This document shows positions 53,867-61,038 of a DNA stretch of 64,000 nt, piece after piece. Under the pieces are notes generated by a model that was not told the origin of the DNA, searched no databases, and was given only the letters and a program-made list of their open reading frames with translations. Source of the DNA: an uncultured Collinsella sp. (GTDB lineage Bacteria; Actinomycetota; Coriobacteriia; Coriobacteriales; Coriobacteriaceae); contig CAAEEB010000096.1 in the NCBI GenBank assembly GCA_900754745.1, positions 1 through 64,000 on the forward strand. The letters run 5' to 3'. A program made the translations under genes and the position numbers. Within the stretch, counting starts at the first letter, position 1. The number at the start of each line of letters is the position of its first letter.

Positions 53867-53973
53867 CGGCTACCCGCGAGTGCCGGCAGGGCGCTTGGTA
53901 GTCGAGCGATCCCGCAGGCGAAGCCGAGGACCAGCGAGACACCAAGCGCCCTGCCGGCACTCGCGGGTAGCCG
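53867..53973. repeat. Long-armed inverted repeat, 33-bp perfect arms
   Basis: Arms 53867-53899 and 53941-53973 are exact complements (core ACCCGCGAGTGCCGGCAGGG), with a 41-nt interior. Similarity continues outward (GGCGGTTTTGG against GGCGTTTTTTGG). It lies between the ABC genes and the SRP RNA; the outer T-runs may terminate the RNA. The 520-bp gap at 53656-54175 contains this repeat and the SRP RNA. Confidence 0.92.
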
Positions 53974-53997
53974 CGGCACCAAAAAACGCCTGCGCAC

Positions 53998-54090
53998 TCG
54001 ATGGATTCGGATGCCCGACAGAGGCTCCTTATGGCTGCTTCCTTCCGGACCTGACCAGATTCGGAACATGTCGTCATCCGAACCCATCGA
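53998..54090 (-). ncRNA. ffs: Bacterial small SRP RNA (4.5S)
   Basis: RNA of the signal recognition particle that guides membrane proteins with Ffh. On the minus strand it contains the conserved tip GGTCAGGTCCGGAAGGAAGC (reverse complement of 54033-54053 region), and the ends pair as CGATGGGTTCGGATG (5', near 54089-54075) with CATCCGAATCCATCG (3', near 54013-53999), giving a ~92-nt hairpin of the domain-IV type. A promoter lies upstream. In Bacillus relatives the gene sits between tadA and dnaX; tadA is adjacent here also. Confidence 0.93.
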
Positions 54091-54110
54091 ACGCGCTAGG
54101 CGCTCGATAT

Positions 54111-54139
54111 ATCTTACCCGCTCCAGCCCGATGGGGCAA
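54111..54139 (-). promoter_or_regulatory. Promoter of the SRP RNA gene
   Basis: On the minus strand: -35 TTGCCC (54134-54139), 17-bp spacer, -10 TAAGAT (54111-54116), about 20 bp before the RNA 5' stem. Confidence 0.7.
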
Positions 54140-54175
54140 GGTAGCTAATTTGGGACGGGGCTTTTTTGACTACTT

Positions 54176-55957
54176 TTAGATGCGGCCAAGGTCGTAGGCT
54201 TGGGCGGCCGCTTCGCCGGCGCAGATGAGGTTGGTTGTGGCTTCCTGGGGATCGAGCGCCAGCTCAAGGCCCATGGGCTTGCGGCAGACCGGCAAAACCA
54301 GGTCGACGCCCTGCCCATACACCGCATCCAGGTTGTCGGCACGACCGCCCACGACGGCAACAACCGGCTTGCCATAGCGCTTGGCACGGCGGGCCACGCC
54401 CACCGGCGCCTTGCCGGCAGCGGATTGCTCGTCCATGTTGCCCTCGCCTGTAATGACCAGGTCGACATCGCGCACGCGTTCGTCAAACCCAATCAGATCG
54501 AGCACCGTCTCCACGCCCGAACGCAACTCAGCACCGAGCGCCAGCAGCGCGGCACCCAAGCCACCTGCCGCGCCCGCGCCAGGCACGCCGAGCACCGAGC
54601 CAAATGTCCGCACGCCCTCGGGCACGCGCAACAACCCCTGAGCCCGCACCCCGGTAATCGCCGCATCGAGCAGGCGGCCGTAGCCGACCATCCAGCTGTC
54701 GTACCTGCCCAGCGCTTCGGCATCATTCGTCGGCAGGCCCTTTTGCCCGCCAAACACCGCCAGTGCGCCCCGACGCCCCACGAGCGGATTCTCGACATCG
54801 GAAAGCACCACGACACGCGTGCCATTTAGTGCCCGAAGCGCCGGTGCCAAATCGATATTCGCCACGCGTTCAAGGCCCGCGAGGCCGGGGGCGATATTGC
54901 AGCCACACTCATCGACAAGGTGGGCGCCCAGCGCCTGCAGCATGCCGGCGCCACCGTCGTTGGTGGCGCTGCCGCCCAGACCAATATAGATCGTCTTTGC
55001 CCCAGCACGGACCGCGCGAAGCATGAGCTCGCCCACGCCATAGGTCGTAGCGGCCAACGCCGCCGGCCCTGTGCAAGGCGAATACCCAATACCCGCTGCC
55101 TCGGCCATCTCAATAACAGCCGACTCGTGCTCGCCGTCCACCAGCATCCGGGCAGACACGCGGTCGCCCAAGGGGCCTGCGACTTCACATGCCACGACCT
55201 CACCGCCGCACGCGGCAACGGCATCGAGCGTTCCCTCGCCACCATCTGCCAGCGGCAGCGCGCTTACCTGGGCATCAGGCCACACACGGCGCACGCCTTC
55301 GGCAGCCGCCGCCTCCGCCTGTGCACTCGAAACGCTGCCCTTAAAGGAATCAATCGCCAACAGCACACGACGGGGCCGCCGCTGCACGGGGCCAAAGTCG
55401 AGCATCTCGCCAGCGAGATCCCCAACACCCGCAAGCGCCTCGGCGTGGGCGGCATGTGCCTCAAAATCGGCCCCACAACCGCAGCCAGCACCATCGGTGC
55501 CACGCAGCCCACTAAAATAGCCGCTCAACACCTCACGACACTCATCCGCCAGCACGCCGGCATGTACGTTAAACCGATGATTCAGGCGCGAATCGGCATT
55601 CAGGTCATACAACGAGCCCAGCGCACCCGCCTTGGCATCGGCCGCGCCGTACACGCAGCGCCCCACGCGCGCGTTAACCATAAGCCCCGCACACATGCAG
55701 CAAGGCTCGAGCGTCACGTAGACCGTGCAATCGGAAAGGCGCCAGCGTCCAAGCGACTGAGCGGCGGCGCATAGGGCCGCAAACTCGGCATGCGCCGAAG
55801 GGTCTTGGTCGAGCTCGCGGCGATTATGCGCCCTCCCGACAATCTCGCCCGCGCGCACCACCACGGCACCAATCGGTACCTCGCCCACCGCCGCGGCGGC
55901 ACGCGCCTCCGCCAGCGCCTCGCGCATGAACTTCTCATCGATTTCGGTGATCGTCAT
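54176..55957 (-). CDS. Fusion of tRNA adenosine deaminase TadA with glycerate kinase GlxK
   Basis: A 593-residue two-enzyme protein. Residues 1-155 are TadA, which converts A34 to inosine in tRNA-Arg(ACG): zinc/proton motif HAE at 56-58 and PCCMC at 85-89, with FMREALAEARAAAAVGEVPIG at the start. After a Cys/Ala-rich linker (about 156-195, CGCG and HAAHAEALAG) residues 197-590 are a full type 1 glycerate kinase: LLAIDSFKGSVSSAQ, LPLADGGEGT, GLGGSATNDGGAGML and ITGEGNMDEQSAAGKAP. No stop or frameshift lies between. AGGGAAGG precedes the ATG at 55957. It is followed by the SRP RNA gene. Confidence 0.93.
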   Translation of the reverse strand: MTITEIDEKFMREALAEARAAAAVGEVPIGAVVVRAGEIVGRAHNRRELDQDPSAHAEFAALCAAAQSLGRWRLSDCTVYVTLEPCCMCAGLMVNARVGRCVYGAADAKAGALGSLYDLNADSRLNHRFNVHAGVLADECREVLSGYFSGLRGTDGAGCGCGADFEAHAAHAEALAGVGDLAGEMLDFGPVQRRPRRVLLAIDSFKGSVSSAQAEAAAAEGVRRVWPDAQVSALPLADGGEGTLDAVAACGGEVVACEVAGPLGDRVSARMLVDGEHESAVIEMAEAAGIGYSPCTGPAALAATTYGVGELMLRAVRAGAKTIYIGLGGSATNDGGAGMLQALGAHLVDECGCNIAPGLAGLERVANIDLAPALRALNGTRVVVLSDVENPLVGRRGALAVFGGQKGLPTNDAEALGRYDSWMVGYGRLLDAAITGVRAQGLLRVPEGVRTFGSVLGVPGAGAAGGLGAALLALGAELRSGVETVLDLIGFDERVRDVDLVITGEGNMDEQSAAGKAPVGVARRAKRYGKPVVAVVGGRADNLDAVYGQGVDLVLPVCRKPMGLELALDPQEATTNLICAGEAAAQAYDLGRI

Positions 55958-56008
55958 CGTTCGCCTTCCCTGTTGCAAATCCAAAACGATGCTATCATTA
56001 CGACTCAC

Positions 56009-56098
56009 GGAGAGATGGCAGAGCGGTTGAATGCGGCGGTCTTGAAAACCGTTGAGCGCGAGAGCGTTCCGGGGGTTCGAATCCCCCTCTCTCCGCCA
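56009..56098 (+). tRNA. tRNA-Ser (anticodon UGA)
   Basis: A type II tRNA with a long variable arm. Acceptor GGAGAGA pairs with TCTCTCC, then G and encoded CCA (56096-56098). The anticodon loop CTTGAAA gives TGA at 56043-56045; the T-arm is GGGGGTTCGAATCCCCC. A -10-like TATCAT (55993-55998) lies 11 bp upstream; its -35 is weak. It is divergent from tadA-glxK. Confidence 0.96.
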
Positions 56099-56101
56099 CT
56101 C

Positions 56102-56686
56102 CTAGTGGCCCACCGGCGTCATGGTCCGCTCGAACAGCGCATCGACCACGTCGGCGATTTCGGATCGGCGCTCTAGTACGTGGCCCGATTCCCACCACAT
56201 GGTAAAGAGCCGAATAATGCCGCCGGCGACAAACTCAGACGTTGTCTCGAGCGATACGGGCGCGAGCGCGTCCTCGTCAAGCGCGCTCATCACGCGCCCG
56301 CGTATGGAGCGCGCGATGCGGTCGCAAATCATGCTGGTCAGCATACCCGACATACTGCTCGCCAAAATGTTATCCATGAGCTGCTCATGCGCCAGAATCA
56401 GATCCATGGCATCGGCGAACACTTCGTGGCGAAGCGCGCGCACGTCCTCGGCGCCCTCCGCGCCATCCGCATCGGCCCGCTTTTGCGGCAGGCCCGACAT
56501 GAGTTCATCGATATAGAAGGCAAAGTAATCGTTTTTGTCGCGGAAGTGCTTGTAGAACGTTGTCCGACGAATCATAGCGCGGTCGCACAGCATGGCAACC
56601 GTCACGTCCTCAAACCGATGCTCTTCGAGCAGCTCAGTAAAGGCCTCGAACAGGGCCCGATAGGTTTTCTTGATGCGAAGGTCCAT
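56102..56686 (-). CDS. TetR family transcriptional regulator
   Basis: Helix-turn-helix regulator, 194 residues. The DNA-binding part reads KTYRALFEAFTELLEEHRFEDVTVAMLCDRAMIRRTTFYKHFRDKNDYFAFYI, with TFYKHF the recognition-helix hallmark. The C-terminal ligand domain is of the TetR_C_7-like type. The ATG at 56686 is chosen because GAGGAGG lies 9 bases upstream; a second ATG two codons earlier is closer (3). Its stop is 4 bp from the tRNA end, convergent. The target genes are unknown; the adjacent lemA or an ABC exporter are candidates. Confidence 0.88.
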   Translation of the reverse strand: MDLRIKKTYRALFEAFTELLEEHRFEDVTVAMLCDRAMIRRTTFYKHFRDKNDYFAFYIDELMSGLPQKRADADGAEGAEDVRALRHEVFADAMDLILAHEQLMDNILASSMSGMLTSMICDRIARSIRGRVMSALDEDALAPVSLETTSEFVAGGIIRLFTMWWESGHVLERRSEIADVVDALFERTMTPVGH

Positions 56687-56899
56687 ATGCATCGCCCTCC
56701 TCAAGGAAAAGACAGCGCTCACTAATCTGTCGCATATCTTACACCTGTATCGTCCGCCCCCCTGGCGAATGGCCTCACCTTGGTGGAAACATAACGCTTA
56801 CCGGAAAGTTCGGTATCGCCAAAGGTTGCGGGTATACTAGTAGCGTTACACCAACGGCAGCCGGCGGAAGACGCCGCGGCCATTCGAAACGGAGACACC

Positions 56900-57451
56900 A
56901 TGATTCCCGTCATCATCGGTATCGTTGTTGTCGTTGTGATTGTCTGCGCCATCGCCGGCATCTACAACAACATGGTCACCAAGCGCAATCGCATCGATAA
57001 CGCCTGGCAGAACATCGACACGCAGCTGCAGCGCCGCAACGACCTGATCCCTAACCTGGTCGAGACCGTCAAGGGCTACGCCAAACACGAGCAGGACACG
57101 CTTGCCGCCGTGGTCAACGCGCGCAACGCCGCCGTGAGCGCCACCACGCCCGAAGCCAAGATGGAAGCCGACAACGTGCTGACCGGCGCCCTGCGCCAGC
57201 TCTTCGCCGTGGCCGAGGCTTACCCCGATCTTAAGGCGAACACCAACTTTATGCAGCTCCAGGCCACGCTCGAGGACACCGAGAACAAGGTGAGCTACGC
57301 GCGCCAGAGCTACAACGACTGCGTGCTTAGCTACAACAACGCCATCCAGACCTTCCCGGCCGTCATCTTTGCCGGCATCTTCCAGTTTAAGGAGCGCCAG
57401 GGCTTCGAGGCCGCCGAAGCTGCCCGCCAGGCACCGACCGTCAAGTTCTAA
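56900..57451 (+). CDS. lemA: LemA family membrane protein
   Basis: A 183-residue protein with one N-terminal membrane anchor (VIIGIVVVVVIVCAIAG) and a helical-bundle domain. The family core NNMVTKRNRIDNAWQNIDTQLQRRNDLIPNLVETVKGY is unmistakable, with YARQSYNDCVLSYNNAIQTFP at the end. LemA proteins are found in many bacteria, often with envelope stress or metalloprotease partners (YgcG/TPM, HtpX); none is adjacent here. Function is unclear. A strong terminator follows at 57488. Confidence 0.95.
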   Translation: MIPVIIGIVVVVVIVCAIAGIYNNMVTKRNRIDNAWQNIDTQLQRRNDLIPNLVETVKGYAKHEQDTLAAVVNARNAAVSATTPEAKMEADNVLTGALRQLFAVAEAYPDLKANTNFMQLQATLEDTENKVSYARQSYNDCVLSYNNAIQTFPAVIFAGIFQFKERQGFEAAEAARQAPTVKF

Positions 57452-57487
57452 CAGATCCGCAGCGTATCCTTAATCGGGTATATGCAT

Positions 57488-57526
57488 AAACCGCCCCGTC
57501 GAATGCATACTTCGACGGGGCGGTTT
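57488..57526 (+). terminator. Terminator of lemA
   Basis: A 16-bp perfect stem (AAACCGCCCCGTCGAA with 57511-57526), followed by CCTTTTTC. Confidence 0.92.
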
Positions 57527-57557
57527 CCTTTTTCGCAAAGGTCCCCCTCAAGGTGCC

Positions 57558-57764
57558 GTGCATTTTTGGGAGTATTCAACATGCCCGACAGCTTCGAGCG
57601 CCGCAGCAGAGACGTTAGATCGCGAATACCCCTGCAAATCAAACGTTGTCAGCCCATAACCCCGCCCATCATTCGTAGAAAACATCGAGAAATCCCGATT
57701 TTTCGCCCGAGGTCGGTATGCAGGGGCCTTCGATTGCAGAATACTCGCAAAAATGCACGTCGCC
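57558..57764. repeat. Long inverted repeat, family E copy 2
   Basis: GTGCATTTTTGGGAGTATT (57558 on) and AATACTCGCAAAAATGCAC (to about 57758) are inverted partners; the same core occurs at 30492-30517/30639-30665. The ~150-nt interior includes GAAATCCCGATTTTTCG and may fold. It occupies much of the 559-bp gap at 57452-58010, along with the terminator and the next inverted repeat. Confidence 0.7.
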
Positions 57765-57872
57765 ACCACCCCCACATGGCGCGAACCAAAACAAAAGCGC
57801 GGCCAATAGGCCGCGCACCATCTTTATTCAGATCTATATTGCCCGTAACGGCAGCGCCGAGGTAACGCAGGC

Positions 57873-57991
57873 CCGAGGGCGACCTTCCTTTCCGGCGCAC
57901 TCCGCAGGACGAAAGAACCCCCGCCGCACGTAGTGCGCAGCGGGGGTTCTTTCATGTCCGAGGACGCGCCGGAAAGGAAGGTCGCCCTCGG
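57873..57991. repeat. Long-armed inverted repeat, 26-bp perfect arms, with inner terminator
   Basis: Arms 57873-57898 and 57966-57991 are exact complements (core AGGGCGACCTTCCTTTCCGG). Inside, GAAAGAACCCCCGC (57911-57924) pairs with GCGGGGGTTCTTTC (57940-57953). It ends 19 bp from the ilvE stop and probably terminates it. Confidence 0.92.
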
Positions 57992-58010
57992 ACCGGACAT
58001 ACAAGACAGC

Positions 58011-59063
58011 TTACGCGACGGTGTAAACCCAGTTGTGCTTATCCTCAACAGCACCAGACTGGATGCCCGTCAGGGTCTCGCGGAGCTTCTTCATCACAGG
58101 ACCAATCTCGGTGTAGCCAGCCGGGAAGGTCACAGTCTCGTCGGCACCGTAGACCTTGTTGTCGATCTCGCCGACCGGGGAGATGACGGCAGCGGTGCCG
58201 CACAGACCGCACTCAACAAAGGTGCCGGCCTTGACCTCGGCCCACTCGACGGGACGCTGGTCGACGGTCATGCCCAGGTCCTCAGCGACCTGAACGAGCG
58301 AACGACGGGTGATGGAGGGAAGAATGGAGTCGGTGTGCGACTGCGGGACGACAAGCGTGCCGTCCTCCTTTACGAACAGGACGTTGGCACCACCGGTCTC
58401 CTCGACATAGGTGCGGGACTCGGAGTCGAGATACAGGTTCTCGGCATAGCCCTCGCGGTGAGCCTCCATCGTGGGCTTCAGGGACATGGCGTAGTTGAGG
58501 CCGGCCTTGATGTTGCCGGTGCCATGCGGTGCGGCGCGGTCGTACTCGGAAACGCGCAACTTGACGGGCTTGAGGCCACCCTTAAAGTACGGACCGACCG
58601 GGGTCACGAGAATGCGGAACGTGTACTCAGGAGCGGGAGCCACGCCGATCACGTCACCGGAGCCGATCATAAACGGACGCACATACAGGGTTGCGCCAGA
58701 GCCGAAGGGCGGAACCCAGGCGGCGTTGGCAGAAACAACCTGCTTGACGGCCTCGACAAACTTGTCCTTGGGGAACGGGGGCATCTCCAAACGCTGGGCG
58801 GAATTGTACATACGCTCGGCGTTCATATCGGGACGGAAACAGACGATGCTGCCGTCCTCGGCGGTGTAGGCCTTCAGGCCCTCAAAGACCTCCTGACAGT
58901 AGTGGAAGATGCCACCGCACTCGGAGACATGCAGGGTGTGGTCGGTGGTCAGGCCGCCCTCGTCCCACTCGCCGTCCTTCCAATGGGCCTCGTAGCTGTA
59001 ATCGGTCTTCATGTAGCCAAAGCCGAGGCTGCCCCAATCGATATCCTTCTTCTCGACAGTCAT
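58011..59063 (-). CDS. ilvE: Branched-chain amino acid aminotransferase
   Basis: PLP-dependent class IV aminotransferase, last step of Leu/Ile/Val synthesis and first of their breakdown; 350 residues, as for the longer BCAT II-like bacterial type. Conserved pieces: the substrate-binding QEVFEGLKAY, RPDMNAERM, FGSGATLYVRPFMIGS, GTGNIKAGLNYA with the PLP lysine in GNIKAGLNY, and ETGGANVLFV. AAGGAG precedes the ATG at 59063; an in-frame upstream start has no conserved residues. Monocistronic, without nearby ilv genes. Confidence 0.95.
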   Translation of the reverse strand: MTVEKKDIDWGSLGFGYMKTDYSYEAHWKDGEWDEGGLTTDHTLHVSECGGIFHYCQEVFEGLKAYTAEDGSIVCFRPDMNAERMYNSAQRLEMPPFPKDKFVEAVKQVVSANAAWVPPFGSGATLYVRPFMIGSGDVIGVAPAPEYTFRILVTPVGPYFKGGLKPVKLRVSEYDRAAPHGTGNIKAGLNYAMSLKPTMEAHREGYAENLYLDSESRTYVEETGGANVLFVKEDGTLVVPQSHTDSILPSITRRSLVQVAEDLGMTVDQRPVEWAEVKAGTFVECGLCGTAAVISPVGEIDNKVYGADETVTFPAGYTEIGPVMKKLRETLTGIQSGAVEDKHNWVYTVA

Positions 59064-59293
59064 ATGTCGCTCCTTACATACACGGTTGCATACTCGCGAA
59101 CCCGCACGCAAGGACCGAAGCCGGCCGCGTCGCAACGTCGCATACCCGGAAGCGTAGAGCCGGGCAGGACACGCGGGCAGCATCGAAGCCGATGGCGCGT
59201 CGATTCGCATGCAGGTGATTGTACTCCCCGCACGCCTTGGATAAAACGTTTTTCTTTAACTAAGTAAAGTATTTTCACTTGCCTTCAACACAA

Positions 59294-59325
59294 AAGGCCC
59301 GCCATCGAATCCGATGACGGGCCTT
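59294..59325 (-). terminator. Terminator of dedA
   Basis: AAGGCCCGCCATCG pairs with CGATGACGGGCCTT around AATC; minus-strand transcript ends CCTTTTGTG. The remaining 59064-59293 holds no gene I can support. Confidence 0.85.
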
Positions 59326-59353
59326 GGAATCAACGTCCAAAAACAAGCTCGGA

Positions 59354-60001
59354 CTAGGCGTTCTTTTTACCGAGCTTAGCCTTAACCAGACCGACCACGG
59401 TCGGAATGATCGACACGGCGACAATGCCGATAATCAGCAGCTCAAAGTGCTCCTGCACAAACGGAATGCCACCAAAGAAGTAACCCAGCAGCGTAAAGAC
59501 CGTCGACCAGGTAATGCCACCCAGCACGTTAAATATGACAAAGTTGCGCCAGTGCATGCCGCCCATGCCGGCGATAAAAGGCACAAAGGTGCGGATGAAC
59601 GGGAAGAAGCGACCAAGGAAGATGGCCAGATGGCCCCACTTATCCAGGAAATCCTCGGACTTTTTGATACGCTCGGGCGTCATGGCCTTGACCTTGCCCG
59701 AAGCGATGATCTTTTTGCCAAAGAAGTGGCCGATCATAAAGTTGCACTGATCGCCCAGGATGGCTGCGGCCCATGCGGTGGCCAGAAGCGCCACGATGTT
59801 AAAGCCGCCGTTATGGGCAAAGAAGCCCGAGGCAAACAGCAGCGAGTCGCCGGGAAGGAACGGGAAGAACACCACGCCCGTCTCGATAAAGATGATCAGG
59901 AACACACAGCCGTAGGCCATGAGCGGGCCGGCAGCGATCCAGCTGGCGATCGCGGTGCGCGGGTCCTTAAGCAGCTCGGCGATAAAATTGATGAAACCCA
60001 T
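59354..60001 (-). CDS. DedA family membrane protein
   Basis: Membrane protein of the DedA/VTT superfamily, 215 residues, with 4-6 hydrophobic segments. Signature blocks are VFFPFLPGDSLLFASGFFA, AILGDQCNFMIGHFFGKK and GRFFPFIRTFVPFIAGMGGMHWRNFVIFNVLGGI, including the acidic and arginine residues needed in the family. Members flip lipids such as undecaprenyl phosphate or phosphatidylethanolamine and support membrane energetics. GAGG lies before the ATG at 60001; the longer frame has no conserved part. Confidence 0.93.
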   Translation of the reverse strand: MGFINFIAELLKDPRTAIASWIAAGPLMAYGCVFLIIFIETGVVFFPFLPGDSLLFASGFFAHNGGFNIVALLATAWAAAILGDQCNFMIGHFFGKKIIASGKVKAMTPERIKKSEDFLDKWGHLAIFLGRFFPFIRTFVPFIAGMGGMHWRNFVIFNVLGGITWSTVFTLLGYFFGGIPFVQEHFELLIIGIVAVSIIPTVVGLVKAKLGKKNA

Positions 60002-60224
60002 GAAGTAAAACCTCTCAGTTGTGGGCGCGGACACGTCCAAGTTGACCAGTATACGGTTGCGGCGCCCCCTCGTGCGCAACCCCACAAAAGCATGACTCCA
60101 TTACCAGCAAGTTTGCATAACTGACACCTGTCGCGCAAAGCCGCCAAGATTGTTCTTCCTAATCCCTAGCGAATCGCTATACTTTATTGAATCGCATTGT
60201 CACGGCGCTAAGGGAGGGCGGCCG

Positions 60225-60929
60225 GTGAGCTTTATCAATACCATTCGCGAGGACATCAAGACCGTCCAGGCGCAAGACCCCGCTGCGCAAAACGGTCTGG
60301 TCATCTTCCTGTCCTATCCTGGCCTGCACGCCAAGTGGAACCACGTGCCCGAGCACTGGCTGTGGGAACACGGCCATCGCTCGCTCGCCCGTGTGCTCTC
60401 GCAAATCACCCGCCACATCACCGGCGTCGAGATTCATCCCGCTGCACAGATCGGCAAACATTTCTTTATCGACCACGCCATGGGCGTCGTCATCGGCGAA
60501 ACCACCATCGTGGGCGACAACTGCGTGCTCTACCAGGGCGTCACGCTCGGCGGCACCGGCAACGAGACCGGCAAACGCCACCCCACCCTGGGCAACAATG
60601 TCACGGTGGGCACGGGCGCCAAGGTGCTCGGCAACATTCGCATCGGCAACAACGTCAAGATCGGTGGCAACTCGGTCGTCGTCAAGGACGTGCCCGACAA
60701 CTGCACCGTCGTGGGCGTGCCCGGGCGCATCATCAAGCGCAACGGCTGCCGCGTGTTCGAGGAAAGCTTCGACGCCAAGCAGCATCGCGAGTACATGCCC
60801 GACGATGCCGCCGAGCAGAGCGCCCTCAACCGTCAGGGCATCACCGAGAACGCCCGCCGCGTCAAGGAACTCGAGCAGGAGGTAGCCGAGCTCAAGGCCC
60901 TCGTCGCCAAACTCGTGGACGAGCGCTAG
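60225..60929 (+). CDS. cysE: Serine O-acetyltransferase
   Basis: Makes O-acetylserine from serine and acetyl-CoA, first step of cysteine synthesis; 234 residues, the shorter EpsC-type. A left-handed beta-helix is visible from hexapeptides ([42 protein letters not shown], with the catalytic histidine in FIDHAMG). A short coiled coil ([19 protein letters not shown]) ends the protein. I use the GTG at 60225 because AGGGAGG lies just upstream. A -10-like TATACT (60176-60181) lies ahead. No cysK is adjacent. Confidence 0.93.
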   Translation: MSFINTIREDIKTVQAQDPAAQNGLVIFLSYPGLHAKWNHVPEHWLWEHGHRSLARVLSQITRHITGVEIHPAAQIGKHFFIDHAMGVVIGETTIVGDNCVLYQGVTLGGTGNETGKRHPTLGNNVTVGTGAKVLGNIRIGNNVKIGGNSVVVKDVPDNCTVVGVPGRIIKRNGCRVFEESFDAKQHREYMPDDAAEQSALNRQGITENARRVKELEQEVAELKALVAKLVDER

Positions 60930-60965
60930 AAGCGGGCAGCCGCGGACAACATCGAAGCCAACGCA

Positions 60966-61000
60966 AAGGCGTGCCAGGGAATCCATCCCCGGCGCGCCTT
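60966..61000 (+). terminator. Terminator of cysE
   Basis: AAGGCGTGCC...GGCGCGCCTT hairpin followed by CTTTTC. Confidence 0.8.
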
Positions 61001-61010
61001 CTTTTCGAAT

Positions 61011-61037
61011 GTGACAAAGGGACCGTCCCTTTGTCAC
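61011..61037. repeat. Palindromic repeat, family A copy
   Basis: Perfect copy GTGACAAAGGGAC-C-GTCCCTTTGTCAC, 1 bp from the stop of the ABC exporter gene and just after the cysE terminator. Confidence 0.92.
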
Positions 61038-61038
61038 C

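Noticed and set aside
56009..56098. tRNA-Ser as a phage or island attachment site
   Set aside because: No integrase and no duplicated tRNA 3' end were seen nearby.
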